Assembly: GCA_020847635.1 (NCBI GenBank)
Contig: JADLBQ010000049.1
Span: 1-64,000 of the forward strand
DNA from: Bacteroidia bacterium
Lineage (GTDB): Bacteria; Bacteroidota; Bacteroidia; AKYH767-A; OLB10
Reading direction: 5' to 3'
Length of the DNA: 64,000 nucleotides
Shown in pieces: positions 1-8,853 of this stretch (positions within the stretch are counted from its first letter, which is position 1; each line of letters begins with the position of its first letter). Position numbers and translations under genes: made by a program. The notes under the pieces were generated by a model, which was given only the letters and a program-made list of their open reading frames with translations, did not search any database and was not told the origin of the DNA.

Positions 1-330
<330 letters not shown>

Positions 331-375
331 AAAGATATTTATTGCTTTCTCTTTCATATTTGTCATTAAGAAATT

Positions 376-485
<110 letters not shown>

Positions 486-490
486 TAAAT

Positions 491-518
491 AAAAAGCCTC
501 CTTTTAGGAGGCTTTTTT
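491..518 (+). terminator. Intrinsic terminator of the rRNA operon
   Basis: The inverted repeat AGCCTCCT / AGGAGGCT (495-502 and 506-513) closes a 3-base loop and runs into six T residues. It lies 6 bases after the 5S gene. The next gene starts only 32 bases downstream, so that gene either has a very compact promoter or depends on readthrough. Confidence 0.9.
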
Positions 519-550
519 ATTTTCGGCTTTTGTTTAAATACTTGGGTTTC

Positions 551-2341
551 GTGAAGAGAATCTTGAATCAAGTTGTAGTGCTCGTAACTATTACCGTATT
601 CCCCTATTTAGCCAAAGGTCAGGAGGATGTTTATCAATTTGATGAATTATCATATGATTTTATTGGTCTTTCATTGTCTGGCTATTTCAACCGGACTTAT
701 CAAGATTCTGGTACTATTGTTCTGAATGACATTGAATTCAAAACAGAAAGGCTAAGGTTTTTTAATCCTAAATACAAGTCATCCTTTAACAGTGCTAATC
801 GAATCGGACAAGAAGATTTTACACGCATCAATTATTTTGTAGGTTCAAAAGCTACACAGGGATTAAATATTATGCATGATCAGAAGATTTTTTCCGGTCT
901 GAGACTTACAATTGACTTTGAGACCAACTCTACTCAGGGCTATTATTTATTTCAAAAGAGTTCGTTTCGGAAATTTAAACCTGAATTATCCAAATCTTTT
1001 TTTAATAAGGTCTATTCTTTCAATTTAGGCTATCAGTCTTACCGTTCAAATGAACAAGAGAACGGGGGACTTGCAGATGTACAATCGTTTATAAATGGTC
1101 AGAATAGTGATGCAAAGACAGCTCCGGTTAAAATGAATGGAGCTTCCTTCATGAATCGGGATAAGAAGTTGTATCTGACTCAGCGGGCCGGCTGGTCTTA
1201 CATACCAGATTCAACAGATCTAATAAATTATCAGGATAGTATCTTAATAAGTAACTGTATCGAATATGGCAGCCAATCAAGAAAATTTCAGACGGACAGA
1301 TTTTATTCTAGTCTATTTGAGAATGCTTATCTTGATACACTTAGCACCCATGATTCAATTTTTCAAAGAGATTTGTATATACAAACGGAAGCATCCGTTG
1401 ACCTGAACGGGCTATTAAGTATGAGAACCAGGTCGGGAAAATTAAGATTATCTTTAGTCAATACCTATCAGCGGTTAACTGTTGATCAGAATCATCTTGT
1501 CAGTGAGTCTTATTATTTAACCCAACTTGGCCCTGCGGTTGGTTTTATCAAGGATCAGTTCCGGACAACGTTTCTCTACTTAACTGTGCTAAGCAGCAGC
1601 ATCGATAAAGGTTATTTTGGTGAAGCAAACATGCAATATTCAACCAGGAGATCATTGTTTCAGGCTGATGTCAGCATAGCAGCTTCATCAGCTCCTTTAT
1701 TTTATTTTCATCTTTTAACGAACCATTATTTTTGGAAAAGAGATTTTCAGTTGACCAGGATACAGAAGGCAGGGGCGAGTTATCAGTATAAAAATAATAA
1801 AATGGAGACTGGAATTGCTGTTGTTTATCAAGGCAGTAAAAATGTCTGGTATCTTAATTCGGAATCTGAACCAGAGATTTCAAATCATGGTTACAGGTTG
1901 TTAATTACAGCTCTGAGATTTGGGTACCGGTTGGGGGGGAGATTCAGTCTGACAGCGAATATGCGTATCACTGATAATACAAATGAGAATATTATCTGGC
2001 TCTCTTCTTTTACACCTGCTGTGAAGTTGATCTATTCAGATTCTGTATTTCATTCCCATGCCTTATTCTATGTGAGCGCTGATATTAGTTATGTATCAGG
2101 ATTCAGGCTGCCGTCCTTTAATCCTGCTATTCAGGAATATTATAATGGGAAGCATGAGCAACTGAGTGGCTTTTATAAGCTTGATTTTACAGCGGGGCTT
2201 GACATTCAGAAAGCAAAAATATTTTTAAGAACAGAGCATCTTAATGCTGACTGGGGGCCTAAAACATATTTCTTAGTTGAAGATTATCCCTTGCCCGGCC
2301 GAGTAATCAAATTGGGTGTGAGCTGGATGTTAGAGCACTAG
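551..2341 (+). CDS. Putative outer-membrane porin (Porin_10-like beta-barrel)
   Basis: A 596-residue exported protein. I start it at the GTG at 551, which gives a clean signal peptide (VKRILNQVVVLVTITVFPYLAKG). The track start at 461 lies inside the 5S gene. After the signal peptide the sequence alternates polar and hydrophobic residues, is rich in Tyr/Phe/Ser, and ends in a typical outer-membrane C-terminal strand (GVSWMLEH). The segment with 'NEQENGGLADVQSF' followed by a KLYLTQRAGWSY strand is like the Bacteroidota 'putative porin' family (Pfam Porin_10), whose usual length is about 600-700 residues. The expected role is an outer-membrane channel; its substrate is unknown. No strong TAnnTTTG promoter is visible in the 32 bases after the rRNA terminator. 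Confidence 0.72.
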   Translation: MKRILNQVVVLVTITVFPYLAKGQEDVYQFDELSYDFIGLSLSGYFNRTYQDSGTIVLNDIEFKTERLRFFNPKYKSSFNSANRIGQEDFTRINYFVGSKATQGLNIMHDQKIFSGLRLTIDFETNSTQGYYLFQKSSFRKFKPELSKSFFNKVYSFNLGYQSYRSNEQENGGLADVQSFINGQNSDAKTAPVKMNGASFMNRDKKLYLTQRAGWSYIPDSTDLINYQDSILISNCIEYGSQSRKFQTDRFYSSLFENAYLDTLSTHDSIFQRDLYIQTEASVDLNGLLSMRTRSGKLRLSLVNTYQRLTVDQNHLVSESYYLTQLGPAVGFIKDQFRTTFLYLTVLSSSIDKGYFGEANMQYSTRRSLFQADVSIAASSAPLFYFHLLTNHYFWKRDFQLTRIQKAGASYQYKNNKMETGIAVVYQGSKNVWYLNSESEPEISNHGYRLLITALRFGYRLGGRFSLTANMRITDNTNENIIWLSSFTPAVKLIYSDSVFHSHALFYVSADISYVSGFRLPSFNPAIQEYYNGKHEQLSGFYKLDFTAGLDIQKAKIFLRTEHLNADWGPKTYFLVEDYPLPGRVIKLGVSWMLEH

Positions 2342-2415
2342 CTGAGCAGGATTTCTTTGTGTTAAAACGAGTTAATTTCATTTGATGATGGATTACCAAT
2401 TTGAATGGTTCTACA

Positions 2416-2793
2416 ATGGAGAAAATAGCCTTTAGTTTTATTTTGGATTATCTCTACCCGCTGGAAATCCGGGTCAGTCCGATGTTTGGATGCCATGCCC
2501 TTTATAATCATGAAAAAATATTATTAATAGTAAGAGATCGGCCGGAGCATAACGAGTCAAACGGAATATGGATAGCCACCACCTTTGAACATCATGCAAG
2601 CCTGGAGCAAGATATCACCTGCCTTCATTCGGTATCCATTCTGAATGACAGGAAACGAGAAACTGCCTGGCGAATGATTCGGTCAACAGATCAGGATTTT
2701 GAAAAGAATGCTTTAAAAATCTGTGAGTTAATTAAGAATGGAGATATACGGATTGGAAAATTTCCAAAGGCAAGGAAAAAGAAGCTACACTAA
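2416..2793 (+). CDS. Conserved protein of unknown function, TfoX-N-like
   Basis: A 125-residue soluble protein. The track begins at a TTG (2401); I prefer the ATG five codons later. The motif VSPMFGCHALY near the N-terminus recalls the RRMFGG-G-LY motif of TfoX/Sxy N-terminal domains. The rest (NGIWIATTFEHHASLEQDI, then GDIRIGKFPK near the end) matches, from memory, a small conserved protein found in Bacteroidota. No signal peptide or membrane segment is present. The gene follows the porin by 74 bases and its end overlaps the end of convergent hutH by 9 bases. A DNA-uptake or regulatory role by analogy with TfoX would be speculation. Confidence 0.6.
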   Translation: MEKIAFSFILDYLYPLEIRVSPMFGCHALYNHEKILLIVRDRPEHNESNGIWIATTFEHHASLEQDITCLHSVSILNDRKRETAWRMIRSTDQDFEKNALKICELIKNGDIRIGKFPKARKKKLH

Positions 2794-4272
2794 GTCAGAA
2801 GAAATAAACTCCAGGGCGGTCTTTATGTCATAATATAAAATCCGGTCTTCACGGATAAAGGGAGAAACTTTTCTCCAATCAGCAATTAAGGATTCAAGTG
2901 AGGGAGAAGTCTTTAAAGGTCTTCTGAATTCAATTGCCTGGGCAGCACAAAGAAGCTCAATAGCCAAAATAGTTTCTGTATTTTTAATCACCTGATATAA
3001 TTTTACTGCAGCATTAGCACCCATGCTGACATGATCTTCCTGACCGTTTGATGAGACAATGGAGTCAACCGATGAAGGGGTACACAATTGTTTATTTTGC
3101 GAAACAAGAGAGGCAGCAGTATATTGAGGAATCATCAAGCCGGAATGAAGGCCGGGATTTGCAATCAGGAAAGGCGGGAGTTCCCGTTGCCCGGAAATCA
3201 GCTGAAAAGTTCTGCGTTCGGAGATGTTGCCCAATTCAGAAATGGCAATTGCCATAAAATCCAAAGTAAGTGCAAGAGGCTGACCATGAAAATTACCGGC
3301 AGAAATAATCAGATCCTGGTTCGGAAAAACGGTAGGGTTATCGGTTACTGAATTAATTTCAGTACTTATAACAGATTGACTATAACGAAGAGCATCTTTT
3401 GAAGCACCATGAACCTGGGGGATACACCTGAAAGAATACGGATCCTGAACATGGAGCTTTTTTTGATTTAAGATTTCACTTCCTTCGAGTAATTGATTGA
3501 TCTGAGTTGCAGTTTCAATCTGACCTTTATGAGGACGGATCTGATGAATAAGCTGATGGAAAGGTTCGATCCGGCAATTGAAGGCATCCATTGAAAGGGC
3601 GGCAATTTTATCAGCCCATTTGATCAGTTTCTTTGAATTTAGCACCGCCCAGCAGGCGTAGCTGCTCATAAACTGAGTTCCGTTTAAAAGAGCAAGACCT
3701 TCTTTTGATTTCAGTTTAACTGGATTCCAACTGAACTTTCTGAGGATCTCAGCAGCAGGTTGCTTTTGACCCTGGAAAGAAATTTCCCCTTCGCCAATCA
3801 GTGGGAGGGAAAGGTGGGCTAAAGGAGCCAGGTCGCCAGATGCGCCTAAAGAGCCCTGTTCATAAACAACAGGCAGAATATCGTTATTGTAAAAGTCAAT
3901 CAGCCGCTGAACGGTTTCAAGCTGAACACCGGAATTTCCATGGCTCAGTCCTTTTATTTTCAAAAGGAGCATCAGCCTGATAATTTCTGAAGGAACTTCC
4001 TGACCGGTACCACAGGCATGTGAGCGAACCAAATTTACCTGGAGTTGCTCAAGTTGTTCTGAGGGGATTGATTTATCATACAACGATCCGAAACCAGTGT
4101 TTATACCATAATAAGCAGCTAAACTCCTGGCTATTTTTCTATCAAGGTAATTCCTGCATTCATTTATGTGAGTTATTGTTTCCTCAGCAAGTTCAAGTTT
4201 TGTTTCTGAATCAGTAATTGATTTCAGTGTTTCAAAGTCAATCGGAGCAGAGGATATGGTATATGTTTTCAT
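2785..4272 (-). CDS. hutH: Histidine ammonia-lyase
   Basis: Converts L-histidine to urocanate and ammonia, the first step of histidine breakdown. The Ala-Ser-Gly triad that cyclises to the MIO cofactor is at residues 144-146 (GSLGASGDLAPLAHL), and the active-site Tyr sits in YYGINTGFG near residue 55. The specificity pair at 84-85 is Ser-His (NLVRSHACGTG), as in histidine lyases, not His-Leu as in classical tyrosine lyases. The C-terminal NGQEDHVSMG motif also fits. At 495 residues it is full length. The start codon overlaps the end of hisS by 4 bases, so the two are probably translationally coupled. No hutU, hutI or hutG lies nearby. Some Bacteroidota homologues act on tyrosine for pigment synthesis, but overall sequence favours histidine. 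Confidence 0.88.
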   Translation of the reverse strand: MKTYTISSAPIDFETLKSITDSETKLELAEETITHINECRNYLDRKIARSLAAYYGINTGFGSLYDKSIPSEQLEQLQVNLVRSHACGTGQEVPSEIIRLMLLLKIKGLSHGNSGVQLETVQRLIDFYNNDILPVVYEQGSLGASGDLAPLAHLSLPLIGEGEISFQGQKQPAAEILRKFSWNPVKLKSKEGLALLNGTQFMSSYACWAVLNSKKLIKWADKIAALSMDAFNCRIEPFHQLIHQIRPHKGQIETATQINQLLEGSEILNQKKLHVQDPYSFRCIPQVHGASKDALRYSQSVISTEINSVTDNPTVFPNQDLIISAGNFHGQPLALTLDFMAIAISELGNISERRTFQLISGQRELPPFLIANPGLHSGLMIPQYTAASLVSQNKQLCTPSSVDSIVSSNGQEDHVSMGANAAVKLYQVIKNTETILAIELLCAAQAIEFRRPLKTSPSLESLIADWRKVSPFIREDRILYYDIKTALEFISSDLV

Positions 4273-5615
4273 TCGGTTAAGCGTTTAATAAAATCGTCAA
4301 GGCTTAATTTCTCCTGCACACCGGTCAGCATTGTTTTGACTGTTAATAATCCAGATTGAATTTCCTCACTGCCAATTAAGACCACATAAGGAATCCGGTT
4401 AGCATCGGCATAGCCGATTTGCTTTTTCATTTTAGCTGGATCCGGATACAGTTCGGCATGGACACCTTTCTTCCGGATGTGGGAAAGAAGCTGCAGACAA
4501 TGGCATGCTTCCTTCTCTCCGAAGTTAACAAATAGGACCTGGGTCGAAGAGGTAGTATAAGGGATCTGATCAAACAAATTCAACTCCTCCATTACATCAT
4601 AAATGCGGTCAATTCCAAAAGAGATACCAACACCACTTACTGATGGGAGTCCAAAAATACCGGTTAGATCATCGTATCGCCCGCCTCCCAAAAGGCTTCC
4701 TGGAAAAGCAGACCGGGGATCATTAAGTTTTACTTCAAAGATTGCTCCGGTATAGTAATTTAATCCACGGGCAAGGGTAAGTTCAAGTTTCAATAATTCA
4801 GAGCTAACACCCAGTTCGGCCAATGTCCTGAATAGGGTTTCAATCTCTTCAATTCCCTTTCTGCCAGTTTCTGATCCGGATAAAAATGAATTCAGGAAAT
4901 GAATTTTAGAGTTAAGACTTTCATCAACTTTAAATAGCGGAAGCAGCTTTTGAACTGAACCGGGGGAAAAGCCTTTTGATGTTAACTCATCTACCACTTT
5001 ATCAGTACCCGTTTTGTCAAGTTTATCGAGAGCTACGGTAAGGTCAGTTATTTTATCCGGTTGATCAATTGCTTCGGCAATTGCAGAAAGGATTTTCCGG
5101 TTATTGACCAGCAATTTAATTTTGAAGCCGAATTGAGCAAACACCTCATTAATCATCAATACCATTTCCACTTCATTCAACAAGGAATCACTTCCGATCA
5201 CATCTGCATCACATTGAACAAACTCCCTGTATCTTCCTTTTTGAGGGCGATCGGCACGCCAAACCGGTTGAATCTGAAAGCGTTTAAAAGGGAACATGAT
5301 TTCATGCCTGTGCATGACCACATACCGGGCAAACGGAACGGTTAAATCATAGCGGAGCCCTTTTTCGGCTATATCGCTGATTTTGACTGAATGCTGAACA
5401 TTCTTCAGGCCGGAATTGAGAATCCGAAAGAGTAACTGGTCACCTTCATCACCATACTTACCTTCAAGAGTAGCGAGGTTTTCCATTGCCGGAGTTTCAA
5501 TCTGGCGGTAACCGTAGCTGTTATAGACTGACCGGATGACATCAATAATAAAATTTCGTTTTGCCATTTCAGCTGGCGAAAAGTCGCGGGTACCTTTTGG
5601 AATGGCCGGTTTCAC
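4269..5615 (-). CDS. hisS: Histidyl-tRNA synthetase
   Basis: Charges tRNA-His with histidine in the cytoplasm. This 448-residue class II synthetase opens with PKGTRDFSPAE, has motif 2 in VWRADRPQKGRYREF, and the histidine-binding motif ARGLNYYTG near residue 285. Motif 3 is GGGRYDDL followed by GVGISFGIDR. The C-terminal anticodon-binding domain covers roughly residues 350-448. It overlaps ettA upstream and hutH downstream by 4 bases each, giving a tight three-gene translational unit in which a histidine-using and a histidine-degrading enzyme are encoded together. Confidence 0.96.
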   Translation of the reverse strand: MKPAIPKGTRDFSPAEMAKRNFIIDVIRSVYNSYGYRQIETPAMENLATLEGKYGDEGDQLLFRILNSGLKNVQHSVKISDIAEKGLRYDLTVPFARYVVMHRHEIMFPFKRFQIQPVWRADRPQKGRYREFVQCDADVIGSDSLLNEVEMVLMINEVFAQFGFKIKLLVNNRKILSAIAEAIDQPDKITDLTVALDKLDKTGTDKVVDELTSKGFSPGSVQKLLPLFKVDESLNSKIHFLNSFLSGSETGRKGIEEIETLFRTLAELGVSSELLKLELTLARGLNYYTGAIFEVKLNDPRSAFPGSLLGGGRYDDLTGIFGLPSVSGVGISFGIDRIYDVMEELNLFDQIPYTTSSTQVLFVNFGEKEACHCLQLLSHIRKKGVHAELYPDPAKMKKQIGYADANRIPYVVLIGSEEIQSGLLTVKTMLTGVQEKLSLDDFIKRLTE

Positions 5616-7297
5616 TTAACTAAACTTTTATATCTGATTCTGTGAGGCTGGATATCACCCAGTCTTTTTTTCTTATTTTCTTCATATTCGGAATAACCGC
5701 CTTCAAAATAATAAACCTGTGAGTTTCCTTCAAAAGCCAGAATATGGGTACAAACACGATCCAGGAACCATCTGTCGTGACTAATGATTACAGCACACCC
5801 TGCAAAATTATCAAGTGCTTCTTCGAGGGCACGCAGGGTATTAATATCAATATCATTGGTTGGTTCGTCAAGGAGCAAAACATTAGCTTCACTTTTAAGT
5901 GTAAGGGCAAGGTGAAGCCTGTTTCGTTCACCACCTGACAGAACATCACATTTCTTACCCTGGTCGGCACCACTGAAATTAAAGCGAGCTACGTAAGCTC
6001 TTGAATTAACTTGTTTGCCACCTAGTTCAATAAACTCCAGTCCTCCGGAAATGACTTCCCAGACAGTTTTTTCGGGGTCAATGGCTTTATGGGTCTGGTC
6101 GACATATCCGATCCGCACAGTACTTCCAATTTTAAACTCACCGCTGTCTGGTTTTTCCTGGTTGAGGATCATTCTGAAAATGGTTGTTTTGCCAGCCCCA
6201 TTAGGGCCAATAATTCCGACAATACCATTAGGCGGAAGACGAAAATTCAAATTATCATAGAGTAACTTGTCACCATAGGCTTTAGCCACATGGATTGCTT
6301 CAATAACCTGATTGCCAAGACGAGGACCGTTCGGAATAAAAATCTCCAGTTTTTCTTCTTTTTGTTTCACATCTTCATTGAGGAGATTTTCATAGGCAGT
6401 CAATCTTGCCTTACCTTTTGACTGTCGGGCTTTCGGGCTCATCCGAACCCAGTCAAGTTCTCTCTGCAGTGTTTTTTGCCGTTTGCTTTCCGACTTTTCT
6501 TCCTGGGCGAGTCGTTTTGATTTCTGGTCGAGCCAAGAGGAGTAGTTTCCTTTCCAGGGAATACCTTCTCCGCGATCGAGTTCGAGTATCCATCCGGCAA
6601 CATTGTCAAGGAAATACCGATCGTGGGTAACCGCAATTACGGTTCCTGCATATTGTTTCAGGTGCTGTTCGAGCCAGTCAACAGATTCAGCATCCAGGTG
6701 GTTGGTTGGTTCGTCAAGCAACAGGATATCCGGCTGCTGAAGCAAAAGCCGGCAGAGTGCTATTCTTCTTCTTTCGCCACCAGAGAGGTTTGAAACCAGG
6801 GCCTCTTCATCCGGGCAACGGAGAGCATCCATAGCAATCTCAATTTTATTATCCAGATTCCAGGCATCCGCCTGTTCAATTTTTTCTTGGAGAGAGGCTT
6901 GCCGGTTCATCAACTTTTCCATCTTATCGGGATCGTTCATGTATTCATCTTCACCAAAGAGGTTATTAACTTGATCATATTCTTTCAGAAGATTCACTAC
7001 CGGCTGAACGCCCTCCATGACAATTTCTTTTGCTGTTTTATTTTCATCCAGAAAAGGTTCCTGTTCAAGATAACCTACTGAATAGCCGGGAGAAAAGACG
7101 ACTTCACCATTGAAAGATTTATCTATACCTGCAATGATTTTCAGCAGTGTTGATTTACCAGCACCGTTTAATCCGAGGATTCCGATTTTCGCTCCATAAT
7201 AGAAGGAGAGATAAATGTTTTTCAGAATTTCCCGCTGAGGAGCAACCGTTTTACTGACTCCGACCATTGAGAAAATAATTTTTTTATCTTCAGACAT
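5612..7297 (-). CDS. ettA: Energy-dependent translational throttle protein EttA (ABC-F ATPase)
   Basis: An ABC-F protein that in E. coli binds the ribosomal E site and gates the first elongation step according to ATP/ADP level. It is 561 residues, close to the usual 555. Two ABC domains are visible: Walker A GLNGAGKST near residue 42 and GPNGAGKTT near 363, each with an LSGGE signature and LLLDEPTN Walker B. Between them lies the basic, helical ABC-F linker (KRLAQEEKSESKRQKTLQRELDW). There are no membrane segments. It is the first gene of the ettA-hisS-hutH unit, and a TAAGTTTG box lies about 30 bases upstream of its ATG. Confidence 0.95.
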   Translation of the reverse strand: MSEDKKIIFSMVGVSKTVAPQREILKNIYLSFYYGAKIGILGLNGAGKSTLLKIIAGIDKSFNGEVVFSPGYSVGYLEQEPFLDENKTAKEIVMEGVQPVVNLLKEYDQVNNLFGEDEYMNDPDKMEKLMNRQASLQEKIEQADAWNLDNKIEIAMDALRCPDEEALVSNLSGGERRRIALCRLLLQQPDILLLDEPTNHLDAESVDWLEQHLKQYAGTVIAVTHDRYFLDNVAGWILELDRGEGIPWKGNYSSWLDQKSKRLAQEEKSESKRQKTLQRELDWVRMSPKARQSKGKARLTAYENLLNEDVKQKEEKLEIFIPNGPRLGNQVIEAIHVAKAYGDKLLYDNLNFRLPPNGIVGIIGPNGAGKTTIFRMILNQEKPDSGEFKIGSTVRIGYVDQTHKAIDPEKTVWEVISGGLEFIELGGKQVNSRAYVARFNFSGADQGKKCDVLSGGERNRLHLALTLKSEANVLLLDEPTNDIDINTLRALEEALDNFAGCAVIISHDRWFLDRVCTHILAFEGNSQVYYFEGGYSEYEENKKKRLGDIQPHRIRYKSLVK

Positions 7298-7327
7298 GAC
7301 TCAACTTAATAAGAAATAATAAGTGTG

Positions 7328-7335
7328 CAAACTTA
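7328..7335 (-). promoter_or_regulatory. Candidate -7 box for ettA-hisS-hutH
   Basis: Read on the minus strand this is TAAGTTTG, an exact match to the Bacteroidota -7 consensus TAnnTTTG, 30 bases upstream of the ettA start. No good TTTG -33 element is found at the expected distance, so confidence is moderate. Confidence 0.4.
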
Positions 7336-7379
7336 TTCTTTTTAAGAGGAAGAAACCGTTATGAGATTCAATAAAAGGA

Positions 7380-7757
7380 TTACTGACTCCGGATTCCCAA
7401 GCTGTCAAGTTCTGCCGGAGTTAAAGAAGGTGGGTTTATTTGGTTTTTCATTTTATAGGAGACCAGCCTGGCGGCTTCTTCGGCATCACCTTCTGTAAGA
7501 AAGCCTTTGTTGCCGCTTATGGCAGGGATAATGGGTTGATAGATATGAAGCCGGCCGTTTATAAAGATCATATAACCATATCCACTGGCTTCCGGCAGTT
7601 CGAAGGTATCATTCTTAAAAACCTGGAATTCGATTTCTGGGGCAGTTGTCATTTGCTCGCGGGGTTCTGATGGAATGGTTTCCGTTTTTTCTTTTTGATG
7701 CTGACAGGAAAACAGGCAGAGATACAACAGTGAAATCAATCGTAGCCGGTAGTTCAT
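7380..7757 (-). CDS. DUF4907-family lipoprotein
   Basis: A 125-residue lipoprotein of unknown function. The N-terminus is a lipoprotein signal peptide with lipobox LFSC, giving a mature N-terminus at Cys18. The remainder carries the DUF4907 pattern: GYGYMIFINGRLHIYQPIIPA, then GNKGFLTEGDAEEAARLV, and near the end LTPAELDSLGI. These are typical of this small Bacteroidota family. Its start overlaps the stop of the upstream glycosyltransferase by 4 bases, so the two are cotranscribed. Confidence 0.8.
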   Translation of the reverse strand: MNYRLRLISLLYLCLFSCQHQKEKTETIPSEPREQMTTAPEIEFQVFKNDTFELPEASGYGYMIFINGRLHIYQPIIPAISGNKGFLTEGDAEEAARLVSYKMKNQINPPSLTPAELDSLGIRSQ

Positions 7758-8809
7758 AGGGTGGGATAAATGAGTTTTTCGGTGAGCAGAAGGAGCTTGT
7801 TTTTTCTGAGTGACATTGGATAGTTGCGGCAGATGCGGTTACGGGCTTCCGATCCGGTAAAGTTATTTGTTTTCAGCATCCGGGTAATCAGATTTTTGAG
7901 TTCGGAATCACTCCGGTTACGGAGTAAATAGCCGGTATCTCCAATGATTTCAGGAATTGAATTAACGGCTGACCCGACCGGGATGCATTCACACAGCATG
8001 GCTTCGCACAGGGCATTGGGAAATCCCTCACTCATCGAGAGTTGAAGATAAAACCGGTGTTGACGATACAGTTCTATCAATTGTTTCTGATCGTGGATAT
8101 GAATCCAGCTGACATTTGCCGGACTGTCCGGAGGTGAATAAGTTTCGGGGCAGCCGGCAATTGTAAATACTGAATCCGGGAAATCAGCTGCAATTTTCAG
8201 GATCAGATCAATTCCTTTAAGCGGGATGGTGAAAGGAACTTCAATGCCTGCAGCCACTGTCAGAAATGAGTTTATTAGTTTTTCACCAGACGGTGTAAAT
8301 TCGTTTTCATCATAACCGTTAAAGATGACAGAATAGGGGGTTTTACAGTCCGGAACAAAAGCCAGGATTCCCTGATGGGAAGGCTGGGTCGTATCATATT
8401 CATAGTTGTATTCAAGCAGGGTTGAGTGTTTTAAAGCAAGATGTGAACAAGATTTTATTGAGAAGGCAGTAAACCAGCCAAGTAATTTTTTATGGAAGTT
8501 ACCATATCGGATAGACGGGAATGAAACACTTTCTGTTCCGCCACTAATGATCAGAACCGGGATACGGAAGATTTTCCCGAATAAGACCGGCAGGAAAGAA
8601 TGATAACCTGCAAATTGACAAATGATCAGGTGATAGCGGAAGATTGAAACTAGCAGAATAACCGAATGCCGGATCAGCTCAAAGGGAGCTTTCCATTTCG
8701 GAGAAGAGTGAAACAGCAGTAATTGAACCGGATATTTTTCTTTCAGTGCGCGGATGTCGCGAAGAATAAAGCTTGAAGGGGAAGTTGCTACAAACAGAAT
8801 GCGTGACAT
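7754..8809 (-). CDS. Glycosyltransferase, GT4-like
   Basis: A 351-residue GT-B fold glycosyltransferase, probably cytoplasmic and acting on a cell-surface glycan. The C-terminal half has the GT4 nucleotide-sugar signature with the two Glu residues of the E-x7-E motif (EGFPNALCEAMLCE, roughly residues 260-275), followed by a GDTGYLLRN segment. The N-terminal domain starts MSRILFVATSPSSFILRD. Acceptor and sugar cannot be told. It is followed with 4-base overlap by the DUF4907 lipoprotein. The gap to the aspartate kinase upstream is 44 bases with no visible terminator. Confidence 0.82.
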   Translation of the reverse strand: MSRILFVATSPSSFILRDIRALKEKYPVQLLLFHSSPKWKAPFELIRHSVILLVSIFRYHLIICQFAGYHSFLPVLFGKIFRIPVLIISGGTESVSFPSIRYGNFHKKLLGWFTAFSIKSCSHLALKHSTLLEYNYEYDTTQPSHQGILAFVPDCKTPYSVIFNGYDENEFTPSGEKLINSFLTVAAGIEVPFTIPLKGIDLILKIAADFPDSVFTIAGCPETYSPPDSPANVSWIHIHDQKQLIELYRQHRFYLQLSMSEGFPNALCEAMLCECIPVGSAVNSIPEIIGDTGYLLRNRSDSELKNLITRMLKTNNFTGSEARNRICRNYPMSLRKNKLLLLTEKLIYPTL

Positions 8810-8853
8810 GGTGCGAGTGGTGATGGCGGAACGGCACCGGCAGGAATGCCGGT

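Noticed and set aside
2785-4272. Tyrosine or phenylalanine ammonia-lyase instead of histidine ammonia-lyase
   Set aside because: The specificity pair is Ser-His and the overall sequence, including VHGASKDA and QEDHVSMG, is histidine-lyase-like. The pair alone is not decisive in Bacteroidota, and no pigment genes are near, so the histidine call stands with some reserve.
5061-5345. Plus-strand ORFs inside hisS, ettA and the Bat genes
   Set aside because: They lie fully inside well-supported genes on the opposite strand and have no recognisable domain.
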